Assembly: GCA_964454015.1 (NCBI GenBank)
Contig: CAYVQF010000078.1
Span: forward strand, 1 to 21,741
Origin: CAYVQF01 sp964454015
GTDB lineage: Bacteria > Myxococcota_A > Bradymonadia > UBA4248
Length of the DNA: 21,741 nucleotides
Direction: 5' to 3'
Part shown: one piece after another, positions 1 to 9,376 of the stretch
Numbering within the stretch: position 1 is the stretch's first letter
How the letters are laid out: the number at the start of each line of letters is the position of its first letter
Notes under the pieces: model-generated
Seen by the model: the letters and a program-made list of their open reading frames with translations, nothing else
Told to the model about the DNA's origin: nothing
Databases searched by the model: none
Translations under genes and position numbers: made by a program

Positions 1-30
1 CTTGGAAATCCAAGAACAACGGGGTTTTTT
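1..30 (+). terminator. Partial rho-independent terminator at the window edge
   Basis: Positions 1-14 form a 6-bp inverted repeat with a 2-nt loop (CTTGGA/TCCAAG). They are followed by AACAACGGGG and then six Ts at 25-30. A GGGG arm directly before a T-run is what the right half of an intrinsic terminator looks like. The matching left arm (CCCC-type) would lie before base 1, so the full hairpin cannot be confirmed here. If real, it ends a + strand gene upstream of this window and isolates the following operon. Confidence 0.4.
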
Positions 31-132
31 CTTTTCTTGACCGTGGATCAGGGGCCAAGCCAACGACCCTTGCCACACCCTGCGCTGCCTGGAATCATAG
101 CGACACCTGAGCTGCTTCCTGGAGGTCAAAGG

Positions 133-1176
133 ATGGCAAAGAAGAATAGGTCGCGACACCGCTCGAGGCGCAGAGCCAACCTCCCCCCACACAGATCCAA
201 GGCCGCAACCAAGCAGCCACAAGGCGCAAAAGCCTCACAGCCCATACAAATCGCCCTGGACCAGGAGAGCATCACCCGCATCCTCCGCGAAGGCCTGCAG
301 AACGCTCAGCCCGGCCAAGACCCCGCCGATTTCATGCAGAATCTGGGCGGCGCCCTCTCGGGGGTCGTCGCCTCGCTCACCCAAGGCCTCCAAGCATCCT
401 TGGCCGCCCAAGTCGCAGCCCAACATCCTGGTATCGACCCCCAAATTCTCACCTCGGCGATCTTGGAGCAAGGTTTTCGGCCCAAAGCACCGGACCCCAC
501 CCACCCTGCTGCAACAACGACCGCGGCCAACGCCACCCCATCGCCCGCGCCAAAAGACACCGCCGACGATCCTCATCTGGCGGCGACCCCTGACGCGCCC
601 CCAGCCGCGCCAGCCACTGACACCGTTGGCAGCCACACCACAAGCGTCACCCCTGCCGCCGCTGGACCCGCGCCCGTGGATCCCCAAGACGAGCCAGGCC
701 AGCCACCCCCAACAGTCGATGACTCCGCTGCCGCCGCGACGGCAACCCCGCGCTTCGAGCAGCGCCTGGGCTCCGAGATGCGCCAGGCCTTCGACCACTA
801 TGCTGCTGCCCATGGCCTCCCAAGCGCCCAGGACCTCTCCGAGGCGGTGCAACCCGACGCCATGCGCAGCCACGCCACGGGCTTGCTCAACTCCCTCCTG
901 GGCGCGGTGGTACGCGCCCTCGCGCCGCCCGCGCAAGCCGGCGCCGCCGATGGGGAATCAGCGGTCCCACCCTCCCCACCCGCGGAGCTCAGCCAACGGC
1001 TCCACAACATCGACGTCGCCGGCGCCTTCGCCAAGCTACTCGAGCTGCGCCGCCGGCAAGGCACGGCACAGGACGCCGGTGCGTCAGACCCCGAGGTGGA
1101 AGGCGCAGACTCGCCAGCCGCCGCGGCGCCGCCGTCGGAGACACCACCGACCGCCACTGATGCCGAGGACGCCTGA
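133..1176 (+). CDS. Hypothetical Ala/Pro-rich protein with a strongly basic N-terminus
   Basis: This encodes 347 aa of unknown function. I chose ATG 133 because GGAGG lies 8 nt upstream (120-124); an open frame back to 37 has no such site. Residues 1-35 are packed with Arg and Lys (MAKKNRSRHRSRRR), suggesting contact with nucleic acid or another polyanion. About 36-115 looks like amphipathic helices (ITRILREGLQ, LGGALSGVVASL, LTSAILEQG). About 120-220 is a low-complexity Pro/Ala/Thr linker, and a second helical part follows (FEQRLGSEMRQAF, LLNSLLGAVVRAL, VAGAFAKLLELRRR). There is no signal peptide, clear membrane segment or recognised catalytic motif. It lies 18 nt before lpxB and is probably the first gene of the lpxB-recC-recB operon. 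The reading frame is convincing; the function is not known. The composition may reflect intrinsic disorder in a GC-rich genome. Confidence 0.7.
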   Translation: MAKKNRSRHRSRRRANLPPHRSKAATKQPQGAKASQPIQIALDQESITRILREGLQNAQPGQDPADFMQNLGGALSGVVASLTQGLQASLAAQVAAQHPGIDPQILTSAILEQGFRPKAPDPTHPAATTTAANATPSPAPKDTADDPHLAATPDAPPAAPATDTVGSHTTSVTPAAAGPAPVDPQDEPGQPPPTVDDSAAAATATPRFEQRLGSEMRQAFDHYAAAHGLPSAQDLSEAVQPDAMRSHATGLLNSLLGAVVRALAPPAQAGAADGESAVPPSPPAELSQRLHNIDVAGAFAKLLELRRRQGTAQDAGASDPEVEGADSPAAAAPPSETPPTATDAEDA

Positions 1177-1194
1177 GATGCCCTGGGGAATGCT

Positions 1195-2328
1195 TTGCCT
1201 GCGCTCCTAGTCGTTGCTGGGGAGGCCTCAGCCGATTTCCTCGCCGCTGAAACGGTGCAGGCCTTGATCGGCCAATGGGAGATCTATGGTATCGGCGGCC
1301 CGCGTCTGCAGGCCCTCGGCGCAGATCTCCTCTGCCGCGCCGAGGCGCTCAACTTGGTCGGCATCAGCGAAGTCTTCACCGCCCTACCGCGCGTGGCCAG
1401 CGTCTTCGCCGCCCTCTGTGAGCGCATCGCCCACGGCAAGCCCGACGTCGCGCTCTTGGTGGATCTGCCGGACTTCAACTTGCGCCTGGGCCCATTGCTG
1501 GCCACCTTGGGCATCCCCGTGGTCTATTGCGGCGCGCCGCAAGCCTGGGCTTGGCGCTCCTATCGTGCCAAGGCCATGGCCCGCTGGGTGAGCTCACTGG
1601 CTTGTCTCTTCCCTTTTGAAGCCGAGTTCTTCTGCCGGCGCGGCGTCCGCGCCCACTTCGTCGGCCACCCTCGCGCCGTGCAAGCCGCCCGTCTTCTGCC
1701 TTCGGTCCACGGCGATCCCCACACCATCCTCTTGCTCCCTGGAAGCCGCAGCGCAGAAATCCGCCGCCACATGCCCCTGCTGATCGCCGCGGTTCAGCGC
1801 CTGCGCGACAGCGCCCCCCATTTGTCCTATCTTATCCCTGTCGCCCCCACCGTCACGGCCCACAGCCTGCGCGCCTACCTCAGCCCGGAGCTTCCCATTG
1901 CCGTCAGTGAAGACGACGCCCTGCAAGTCATGAGCCGTGGCGCGCTGGCTTTGAGCGCCTGCGGCACGGCCACCACGGAGTTGATGCTCATGGGGGTCGT
2001 CCCCATCTGCTTTTACCTCACCTCGAGGTTGACCTTCACCATCGCCAAGCGCCTCATCCGCACCCCCTACGTCGCCATGCCGAACATACTCGCTGACCAA
2101 GCCCTGGTCCCAGAGCTCATTCAGAGCCAGGCGACACCAGCCAACCTCGTCGCCCACCTCCAGCGCTTCCTCGAAGACCAAGAGCTGCGCACCCACTGCC
2201 AACAACGCCTCGCCGCCCTTGGCCGCACCCTCCTCGGACCCGCCGATGGGAGAGAGCCCGCAGAACGCATCGCAGCGCTCGTCATGGCGCACGCGCCACT
2301 TCGCACCGCGAGGAGATCAACCCCTTGA
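1195..2328 (+). CDS. lpxB: Lipid-A-disaccharide synthase
   Basis: LpxB is a peripheral inner-membrane GT-B glycosyltransferase (family GT19). It joins UDP-2,3-diacylglucosamine and lipid X into the lipid A disaccharide. The 377 aa match the usual length of about 380. Family landmarks appear in order: AGEAS near residue 8, GIGGPRLQALG near 33, DLPDFN at 90-95, the QAWAWR motif at 116-121, FPFEAEFF near 139, VGHP near 156, LLPGSRSAEI at 180-189, ACGTATTE near 255, and PNILADQALVPEL near 295. The usual GEASGD reads GEASAD here. Translation starts at TTG 1195, the only start available after the in-frame stop that ends just upstream, with GGGGAA at 1185-1190 as ribosome-binding site. The end overlaps recC by 4 nt (TTGA), so the two are probably translationally coupled. 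Its presence implies an LPS-type outer membrane. Confidence 0.93.
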   Translation: MPALLVVAGEASADFLAAETVQALIGQWEIYGIGGPRLQALGADLLCRAEALNLVGISEVFTALPRVASVFAALCERIAHGKPDVALLVDLPDFNLRLGPLLATLGIPVVYCGAPQAWAWRSYRAKAMARWVSSLACLFPFEAEFFCRRGVRAHFVGHPRAVQAARLLPSVHGDPHTILLLPGSRSAEIRRHMPLLIAAVQRLRDSAPHLSYLIPVAPTVTAHSLRAYLSPELPIAVSEDDALQVMSRGALALSACGTATTELMLMGVVPICFYLTSRLTFTIAKRLIRTPYVAMPNILADQALVPELIQSQATPANLVAHLQRFLEDQELRTHCQQRLAALGRTLLGPADGREPAERIAALVMAHAPLRTARRSTP

Positions 2329-5300
2329 TTCATTTGACCTACGCCAACCACTTCGAGGCGCTCCTCGAGGTCCTCGCCGCGAAGCTGTGTCGCCCTTTCA
2401 CCTCCTGCGCCGACTTCTTCTGTCCCACAGTACTCTTGGTGCCCAACACCCAGATCGAAAGCTACCTGCGCCTCGGGCTCGCCACGGCGAATGGCATCGC
2501 CGCCAACCTCCACTGCGAATCCCTCTTCGCCTACCTCCACCGCCTGATGCCAGCCAACCTCGACGGGCGCCGCCTTCGCCTCATCGATAGGAGCGCCGTG
2601 CACATGGCCATCGTCGCCATGATGAGCGATGCCGCCTGGCTGGACCGAGCCGAGGCGCAAGCCCTGCGACACTACCTGGGTGCCACCGAGGCGCCCGCCC
2701 AACAACACCTGCGCATCGTGCAGCTCGCCGATCACTTGTCCGCCATCTATGAGGACTACGCCATCGCGCGACCCGAGATCATGCGGGCCTGGCACAAAGG
2801 GAGAGCCTACGAACCCGCCAAAGCCCATCTCGAGCAATGGCAGCGGTGGTTGTGGGGGGCCTTGCACGAGGCCGGTGCGCCTTTCGATCCTCATCACCCT
2901 GCGGGACTGTGGCTCAGCCTCGACGAGGCCTTACGACACCCCGAGGTCAATGGCGCCTTGGCGGCGAGTCTTCCGCCGCAAATCTACGCCTTCGCCTTTT
3001 CTTATGTGGCCGCTGGCCACTGCACGGCCCTGGCGACTTTGGCTCAGCACACCGACGTGCACCTCTTCGCCCTCAACCCCTGCCAAGAGTTCTGGGAAGA
3101 CCTGCCGGGGCGCGGCTCACCCGTGGAGTTGGCTGCCCGTATCAGCAGGCAGCCGACGCCAGCGTCGGAGAACCCTGCCCTCTTGCACTGGGGCAAACCC
3201 GGACGTGACACGTCGCGACTCCTCAACGCCATCGCCGCTTACGACTTCACCGAGGCCTATGTCGACCCGCTCACCCACAGGGATACGATCCTGGCCCGGG
3301 TGCAACACGACATCCTCCACCGCACCTATTCCGGCGGCGAACACCGCTGCTGCGATGACAGCATCCAGATCTTCGCCGCCCCCTCACGCCACCGCGAAGT
3401 CGAAGTTGCGGCCAACCACATCTGGTCGCTCATGCTGGACCCCACGATCGATCCGCCGCTCCGCTTCAACGAGATCGCCGTCGCCATCCCGAGCACCGTA
3501 CGCGACGCCTACCTCCCCAGAGTGCATGCCGTCTTCCACGAAGCCAACGACCTGCCATTCAACATCGTCGGCATGCGCGCCGGCGCCTATTCGCGCATCT
3601 TCGAAATCATCCAAGCCCTCTTGGAGCTCCCCACCTCGCGCCTGACCCGCAGAGACCTGCTCGCTGTCCTCGTCCACCCCAACATCTGCCACGCCTACGA
3701 CGAAGCCGATCCCGAAGCTTGGCAGCAATGGTGCGACGAGGTCGGCATCATCGACGGTGCCGACGCCGCAGATCACGCCGACGACTACATCGCCGGGGAA
3801 CACTTCACCTGGGAGCAGGGCCTCTACCGCATCGCTCTGGCGGCCTTCGTCCAGCAAGACGCCACGCTCGCTCCAAGCCCGCTGCCCCCCCTGGGTGCGA
3901 TCCATGGCCGCCTCGACAGCGCGGCCCTCTTCTGTCGTCTGGCCCGGATCTTCATCACCGACGCGCGCGTCTTGCGCCAAACGCACTTGCCCATCGCTGG
4001 CTGGTCCTCCCTGCTGCGAACCTGGTTCGCCGAGCACCTCTTCCCCATCAGTGAAGCCGACAACTGGGCCTTGGACAACGTCATGCGCGCCCTGCGCGAT
4101 CTCTCCGATCGCGATCTCCCTGGCCACGACTTCTCCTTCGTCGCCATGCGCGAGATCGTCCGCACCCGCCTCGCCAGCATCGAAGCCAAACGCGGCCACT
4201 TTTTGGCCGATGGCGTCGTCGTCTCGACCCTAGTGCCGTCGCGGGCCCTGCCGGCAAGGGTCTGCTTCGTCTTGGGTCTCAATGAAGGAGATTTCCCAGC
4301 CCCCGACGCCCACCAAGCCCTCGACCTACGCACCGGCCCACGCCAAGACGGCGAGAGCTCGCCACGCGAACGCGACATCTATGCCTTCCTCGAGACCCTG
4401 GTCAACACCAAAGAGAAGCTCATTCTCTCCTATGTCGCCCGGGACGAACAGAGTGGTGAGTCGCTGCCCCCCTCGGTGCTCCTCGACGAGATGCGCACCC
4501 TCCTCGAACGGCACTACCGCGACCCCCAAGACGCCCCGCCCTTGGTCATCACCCAGCCCATACACCGCCACGTCTCCCATTCACCATCCGGCACCGAAGC
4601 CCGCCCAAGCGCCCGATTCCTGCCTGAAGCAGCCATCGAAGCCCACCTCCTAGCCCTGCGGGAGCACTTCCAAGCCCACCACGGGCGCCCCCCCTGCGCT
4701 ATCGCCGAGTTGATGCCACAGGCCGCCAGCAGCGCCGCCGCCATCTGCGACCACCGCTATGGGCAAAAAACAGATCCCTTGCACGATAATTATAGCTCGG
4801 CACACCTTTCTACCTCGCGAGATGGAGAACGCCCCCTCTCCCTGCGCGCCCTGGTCGACTTCCTCCATCATCCCCACCGCGCCTATACCCAGCATTTTTT
4901 GGCCATGCCCTTTGCCTCGGAGAAGGCGCCCGACACCGAAGAAGCGCTAGAAGCCCTCGACCATGAACAAAACAGCGCCGAGCTACTCCGTGACCTCTTG
5001 TGGGAGATCATCCACCTCGACCCCAACCTGCCAGGTGACAAAATCGTCGCGGCCTACGACGCCAGAACGACAGCCCTCCAGCAGCAGGGGCGCTTCCCTC
5101 TGCCTCCCTTTGCCACCCCCCAACGGACCCGCGACCTCTTTCGCCTCCTCAACTGGTGTCAACAGCTCAGAAGCCAGCCAGACCTCGTCGGTGTGACCCT
5201 GCTGCGCCCCGTCATGGGACGCCCTCAGCGGCGCACGCACCTGGGCAGAATAGGACGCGCGCCGACGCCAATGGACGTACCCACCCCTGTCCCCAGCCTG

Positions 5301-5885
5301 CGCCTGCTCACAGCGACGCCCACGGGCGAGCGTCAGTGGGTCGGCGTCCATGACATCCTGCAGGATCGTTTCCTCAGTCGCGGTGGGCAGGACCTTTGCG
5401 ACGCTCGCGGGGTGCTCCTCCTCTGCCTCTCAGAAGGCGTCCCCTTGTGGTTGCGGGTGCGCACCTTCGTGGAGCACATGGCCCTCACTGCGCTAGACCT
5501 GGCCGCCCAAAGGCAATCTCTGGTGTGTATCAACACCGCCACGGAAGCCAACGAAGCCGCACTGCTGCCCGTGACCACGCCGGCTGAGGCCCAGGCGTGG
5601 TTGGAGCTTCTACTGGGACAACTCGTGACCGGGCAACATGAACTCGAGCTCCCGCTGAAGGCGGTCTTTGCCGCCTACAGCGCCGCCTGCAAGAAGGGCG
5701 TGGATCACGACGTGGCGTTGCGCCACGCCGTCACCAAAGCGGCCGAACCAACGACCAAGCACCGCAACCGCAGCCGGCGCCTCCTCTTTGAAGCCCACTA
5801 CCAAAGCACCCTCGAGCAAGTACCCTCTCGCTTGGGCCCCTTGTTGCGTTGGCTCGTCGCCAGCGCACCCCGCGCGGAGCGCTGA
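2325..5885 (+). CDS. recC: Exodeoxyribonuclease V subunit RecC
   Basis: RecC is the non-catalytic subunit of RecBCD. It splits the DNA strands, guides the 3' strand toward the nuclease and, in E. coli, reads Chi. The product is 1186 aa, slightly longer than the E. coli protein (about 1120). The N-terminus (LTYANHFEALLEVLA, then VLLVPNTQIESYL and GIAANLHCESLFAYL) matches the RecC pattern of an inactivated SF1 helicase. Further landmarks are ICHAYDEADPEAWQQWCDEVGI near 455, GEHFTWEQGLYR near 485, CFVLGLNEGDFP near 650, RERDIYAFLETLVNTKEKL near 685, and SLRALVDFLHHPHRAY near 840. TTG 2325 is supported by AGGAGA at 2311-2316, 8 nt upstream, and overlaps the lpxB stop. recB follows after 6 nt. Classification as RecC rather than AddB rests on the N-terminus, the absence of the AddB iron-sulfur cysteines and the partner being RecB-like. 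Confidence 0.92.
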   Translation: MIHLTYANHFEALLEVLAAKLCRPFTSCADFFCPTVLLVPNTQIESYLRLGLATANGIAANLHCESLFAYLHRLMPANLDGRRLRLIDRSAVHMAIVAMMSDAAWLDRAEAQALRHYLGATEAPAQQHLRIVQLADHLSAIYEDYAIARPEIMRAWHKGRAYEPAKAHLEQWQRWLWGALHEAGAPFDPHHPAGLWLSLDEALRHPEVNGALAASLPPQIYAFAFSYVAAGHCTALATLAQHTDVHLFALNPCQEFWEDLPGRGSPVELAARISRQPTPASENPALLHWGKPGRDTSRLLNAIAAYDFTEAYVDPLTHRDTILARVQHDILHRTYSGGEHRCCDDSIQIFAAPSRHREVEVAANHIWSLMLDPTIDPPLRFNEIAVAIPSTVRDAYLPRVHAVFHEANDLPFNIVGMRAGAYSRIFEIIQALLELPTSRLTRRDLLAVLVHPNICHAYDEADPEAWQQWCDEVGIIDGADAADHADDYIAGEHFTWEQGLYRIALAAFVQQDATLAPSPLPPLGAIHGRLDSAALFCRLARIFITDARVLRQTHLPIAGWSSLLRTWFAEHLFPISEADNWALDNVMRALRDLSDRDLPGHDFSFVAMREIVRTRLASIEAKRGHFLADGVVVSTLVPSRALPARVCFVLGLNEGDFPAPDAHQALDLRTGPRQDGESSPRERDIYAFLETLVNTKEKLILSYVARDEQSGESLPPSVLLDEMRTLLERHYRDPQDAPPLVITQPIHRHVSHSPSGTEARPSARFLPEAAIEAHLLALREHFQAHHGRPPCAIAELMPQAASSAAAICDHRYGQKTDPLHDNYSSAHLSTSRDGERPLSLRALVDFLHHPHRAYTQHFLAMPFASEKAPDTEEALEALDHEQNSAELLRDLLWEIIHLDPNLPGDKIVAAYDARTTALQQQGRFPLPPFATPQRTRDLFRLLNWCQQLRSQPDLVGVTLLRPVMGRPQRRTHLGRIGRAPTPMDVPTPVPSLRLLTATPTGERQWVGVHDILQDRFLSRGGQDLCDARGVLLLCLSEGVPLWLRVRTFVEHMALTALDLAAQRQSLVCINTATEANEAALLPVTTPAEAQAWLELLLGQLVTGQHELELPLKAVFAAYSAACKKGVDHDVALRHAVTKAAEPTTKHRNRSRRLLFEAHYQSTLEQVPSRLGPLLRWLVASAPRAER

Positions 5886-5891
5886 GCAAAG

Positions 5892-8800
5892 ATGCCTCAT
5901 TATTTGGTCAAACCAAGCATTCTCAATCACATCCGCCCCAGCGGGCACCTCCTCATCGAAGCGTCGGCAGGCACCGGCAAAACCTACACCATCGAACACC
6001 TGGTCCTGGACCTGATCCTCGAAGGCCGCGCCACCCTCGACGCCATACTCCTCGTCACCTTCACCGTTCGCGCCACCCATGATCTGCGCATCCGCCTACG
6101 CCAGACCTTCGAACGGGTGCTCGACCTCAGCCCCGCGGAATCGGCACCTGAAGAAGACCACTGGTGCATCGACGAAGAAGCCAAACAACGCGTGCGGGCT
6201 GCCCTCGTCGACTACGACCGCGCGGCCATCCGCACCATTCATGGCTTCTGCCAGCAGGTCCTCGCCGAGCACGCCTTCCTCTGCGGCCGCTCGCTGCGCC
6301 TCGAAGTGGTGGACAAGCACCAGGCCTTTCAGAAGGCCTTCTACCAAGCGCTGCGCACCGACTTCGCGCGTCATGAGCCTCAGCGAAGCCTCTTGGTCGC
6401 CTGGCTCCATCACCACAGCCTGGAAGACCTCGCCGCGCTCTTGCAGCGCTATTGCGCTGCGGACCACCATTTTCACCCCTGGGTCAGCGACGAGCATGTG
6501 GCCCTCTTTCGCGCCTCCCTACCAGACCTGCAGACGGCATTGAGCGACCCGCAGCAGCATCGCGTCCTCAAAGCGGCCATGCGCCAGCATAAGTTCAAGA
6601 AAGACGAGCAGACCCGACTGCGCGAGGCCCTGCGCAGCCTCCTGCGCTTTCGCCCCGACGCTTGGGCAGAATGCGCTGCCGCCTGCGATCAGAGCGCGAT
6701 CCTCGACGGAACCTTCTTGCCCTTCTTGCGCCGCGCTAGCCAGAACCCAGCCAACCCACCGCTCTTTGCCGCCCTGGTCCGGCTCTTCGAGCGGCGTTTC
6801 TCCTTCCAAGCCCTCGTGTTGCAGACCTTTGCCCCAAAAATGCGCGCGACCCTGAGGCGCGTCAAAGAAGAGCATGGCTGGATCGATCACGACGACATGC
6901 TCAGCGCCGTCCGGGACGCCCTCCGCAGTCCCGTGGGACCGCAGCTCGTCGCAGCCCTCGGCGAACGCTATAGCATCGCCCTCATCGACGAGTTTCAAGA
7001 CACGGACGCCGTCCAGTGGGAGATTTTTCGCCGCGTCTTCGTCGAAGCCGACCCCCATGGGCGTCGCCATCGCCTGGTCCTCATCGGCGATCCCAAGCAA
7101 GCCATCTACAGTTTCCGCGGCGGTGACGTCTACACCTACCTGGAAGCGCGCCGCTATCTCAGTGAAGACACCCGCACCAGCCAGTGCCTGCCCTTGCAAG
7201 ACAACTACCGTTCCACCGCGGCGATGGTGCGCTTGCAGAACACCCTCTTCGACCAGCACCGCAACCCACCCTTCTTCAGCGGCCTGGTCCGCCACGAAAA
7301 CCGCGTGAGCTGCGGCCGACCCGATCTCTGTCTCCAGCAGGCAGACGGGCAAAGCGCCCCCCCCCTCGGGCTCTTCGTCCTCCCTGGCAAAGAGCTGCGC
7401 AAAGACGATCTCCATCGGGCCCACCTCCAAGCCCTCTGCGCCGAGATACAGCGCCTGCTCGATCCCGACGCGGGACTATACCTGGCGGATAAGCATGGGC
7501 GACGCCCGTTGCGCGCTCAGGACATCTTCATCCTCGCCCGAACGGGCAAAGACCTGCTCGAGGTGGCTCAAGCCCTCCGCGATGCAGGCATCGCCTATGC
7601 CTATTTCCGCCAAGGCGGCCTCTTCCAAACCACAGAAGCCCGCGAGGTTTATGAACTCCTCCAAGCCGTCGCCCACCCCAATCGCCTGGGGATGCGTCTG
7701 CGCGCTTGGTACGGACCCTTCTTTGACCGCGACTTGCCCGAGATCGATGCACTGCGCCACCTCGATGAGCGCCATCCCATGGTGGCTCTCCTCTACAGAT
7801 GGCATGCCATCGCCCAAAGCGAACGCTATGACCAACTCTTCGCAACCATCCTGCGCGACAGCGGCATCGTCCGCAGAGAAATCCTCTTCGCCAACAGCGA
7901 GCGAGAGCGCACCAACTACCTCCACATCTTCGAAGTTCTCCTCAACGACAGCACCCACCACAAGGGAGATATCCACCAGCTCATCGCCCGCCTCGAGCAC
8001 CGCATCGCCCAAGGCGATCAACTCGGCGATGACACCAATATCCAGCGCCTCGAGGGCGAACGCAGCGCCATCCAAATCCTGACCATTCACAAAGCCAAAG
8101 GCCTAGAAGCGGCCGTCGTCTTTCTCTTTGGCGGACTCAGCGGCGGCATGGGTGCACCCCCCTACATCTTCCATCGCGACGACGGCACCAAGTTCACCCG
8201 CTACACGGCCCTCGAGCTCGCCAAAGGCAGCAGCGAAGAACGCGCCCACCGCGCCGAAGCACGCGAAGAAGGACAGCGACTCCTCTACGTCGCCCTCACC
8301 CGGGCCAAAGCCAGGCTTTATCTCCCCTACTTCACGGATCAGCAGATCCGCACCCGCGCCCTGCCCCACCTCCGCGAAGGGATCTTTGAGCCACTGCGCC
8401 AGCAACTGCTGCACCTCACCCCAGATGACGCGCTCATCGAGCCCATCTCCCCGTCCTCCTTCGCACCTGTTGTAGCCACGCCCGCCCAAACAGCGCCGCT
8501 GCCCCCAGAGCCTACCCTCGCACCGATCCTCACGCTCCCACCTGGGATCTACGATAGAAGGCTCCTCATCACCTCCTACTCGCGCATGAAGAAGAGCATG
8601 CCTGTGGAGTTCCGCCTCCCCATCGCCAACACACCCCGAGAGCGCGAACTCCCCCCGGGTCCTCGCACGGGCAATTTTCTCCACGATCTCTTGGAAGAAA
8701 TTCCCTTCGCGTCGCTCCTCGCGGCGGATCAGCGCTTCGTCCCCTTCGAAACGTGGCGCCAAGATCCGGCCATCGCCCACCTCTTCACCGAGAAGATGCA

Positions 8801-9365
8801 CGACCGCGCCATGCCCGCCACCGCCCGAGACAGCGCCGAGCGCGTCATCTACGCCACCCTGACCCGCCCTGTGCCCCTCCCTCCCTTTGCTCCCATCTCT
8901 GGCTTTGCCGCCACCCAGCACCAGCTCAAGGAGGTGGACTTCACCTACCCCATCCCTGAAAACCACCCCGCGCGGCATCGAGAAGGAACCTTCGCTCTAG
9001 GGGTGCAGCGGGGATGGATCAAAGGCTATATCGACCTGGTTTTCTCTCATGAAGACCGCATCTTCATCCTCGATTGGAAGAGCGACAACCTCCCCGACTA
9101 TACCACCCCCAACGTCACGGAACACGTCGATACCCACTATCTTTGGCAGATGAAACTCTACGCCCTCGCCGTGGTCCGCATGCTGCAAATCTCCACGAGA
9201 GACGCCTATGAACAGCGCTTCGGCGGCGTGGTCTATTGTTTTCTCCGCGGCATGACCCAGCGCGAGGATCCCAGCGAAGCCATCTTCTTTGCAAGGCCCA
9301 CCTGGTCAGACATTCAGGCCTACACCCGCGAGTTGGCCAACCACCGCTTCGAACGTTTCACGTGA
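5892..9365 (+). CDS. recB: Exodeoxyribonuclease V subunit RecB (helicase-nuclease)
   Basis: RecB is the 3'-5' SF1A helicase and the nuclease of the RecBCD complex, which resects double-strand breaks and loads RecA. The 1157 aa include Walker A (EASAGTGKT, Lys30), a GFCQQVLAEHAF motif near 117, Walker B/DEFQDTD at 366, GDPKQAIYSFRGGD near 399, LTIHKAKGLEA near 730, and LLYVALTRAKARL near 798 (motif VI). The C-terminal RecB-family nuclease domain is complete: His931 (NFLHDLLEE), Asp1048 (GYIDLV), and Asp1061 with Lys1063 (DWKSD). Both activities should therefore be intact. ATG 5892 follows recC by 6 nt with only a weak purine-rich site, consistent with coupled translation. The usual third gene recD does not follow; the next gene is on the opposite strand 11 bp away. 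The last codons and the stop lie inside the parS palindrome. Confidence 0.95.
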   Translation: MPHYLVKPSILNHIRPSGHLLIEASAGTGKTYTIEHLVLDLILEGRATLDAILLVTFTVRATHDLRIRLRQTFERVLDLSPAESAPEEDHWCIDEEAKQRVRAALVDYDRAAIRTIHGFCQQVLAEHAFLCGRSLRLEVVDKHQAFQKAFYQALRTDFARHEPQRSLLVAWLHHHSLEDLAALLQRYCAADHHFHPWVSDEHVALFRASLPDLQTALSDPQQHRVLKAAMRQHKFKKDEQTRLREALRSLLRFRPDAWAECAAACDQSAILDGTFLPFLRRASQNPANPPLFAALVRLFERRFSFQALVLQTFAPKMRATLRRVKEEHGWIDHDDMLSAVRDALRSPVGPQLVAALGERYSIALIDEFQDTDAVQWEIFRRVFVEADPHGRRHRLVLIGDPKQAIYSFRGGDVYTYLEARRYLSEDTRTSQCLPLQDNYRSTAAMVRLQNTLFDQHRNPPFFSGLVRHENRVSCGRPDLCLQQADGQSAPPLGLFVLPGKELRKDDLHRAHLQALCAEIQRLLDPDAGLYLADKHGRRPLRAQDIFILARTGKDLLEVAQALRDAGIAYAYFRQGGLFQTTEAREVYELLQAVAHPNRLGMRLRAWYGPFFDRDLPEIDALRHLDERHPMVALLYRWHAIAQSERYDQLFATILRDSGIVRREILFANSERERTNYLHIFEVLLNDSTHHKGDIHQLIARLEHRIAQGDQLGDDTNIQRLEGERSAIQILTIHKAKGLEAAVVFLFGGLSGGMGAPPYIFHRDDGTKFTRYTALELAKGSSEERAHRAEAREEGQRLLYVALTRAKARLYLPYFTDQQIRTRALPHLREGIFEPLRQQLLHLTPDDALIEPISPSSFAPVVATPAQTAPLPPEPTLAPILTLPPGIYDRRLLITSYSRMKKSMPVEFRLPIANTPRERELPPGPRTGNFLHDLLEEIPFASLLAADQRFVPFETWRQDPAIAHLFTEKMHDRAMPATARDSAERVIYATLTRPVPLPPFAPISGFAATQHQLKEVDFTYPIPENHPARHREGTFALGVQRGWIKGYIDLVFSHEDRIFILDWKSDNLPDYTTPNVTEHVDTHYLWQMKLYALAVVRMLQISTRDAYEQRFGGVVYCFLRGMTQREDPSEAIFFARPTWSDIQAYTRELANHRFERFT

Positions 9366-9369
9366 AACA
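9354..9369. other. parS: parS centromere site (ParB-binding palindrome)
   Basis: The 16 bases CGTTTCACGTGAAACA match the canonical bacterial chromosomal parS (TGTTTCACGTGAAACA) at 15 of 16 positions; the only difference is the outermost base. Bases 9355-9368 form a perfect 14-bp palindrome. ParB-CTP clamps load at parS and the complex moves origins through ParA and recruits SMC. The site overlaps the recB stop (TGA at 9363-9365) and lies in the short gap before the convergent kinase-like gene. It is about 10.4 kb from the candidate oriC, within the usual origin-proximal zone. The match itself is seen directly. Function is inferred from sequence identity and location; parA and parB are not in this window. 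Confidence 0.88.
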
Positions 9370-9376
9370 TTCGGCT

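Noticed and set aside
37..65. TTGACC as a -35 promoter element for the first gene
   Set aside because: No -10-like hexamer lies 16-18 bp downstream.
2629..3645. 338-aa + strand open frame within recC
   Set aside because: The Ser/Pro/Arg-rich translation is a typical out-of-frame shadow; the recC frame carries conserved family motifs.
9370..9376. Terminator between recB and the convergent pseudokinase gene
   Set aside because: The gap is too short, and the palindrome there is parS, with no T-run.
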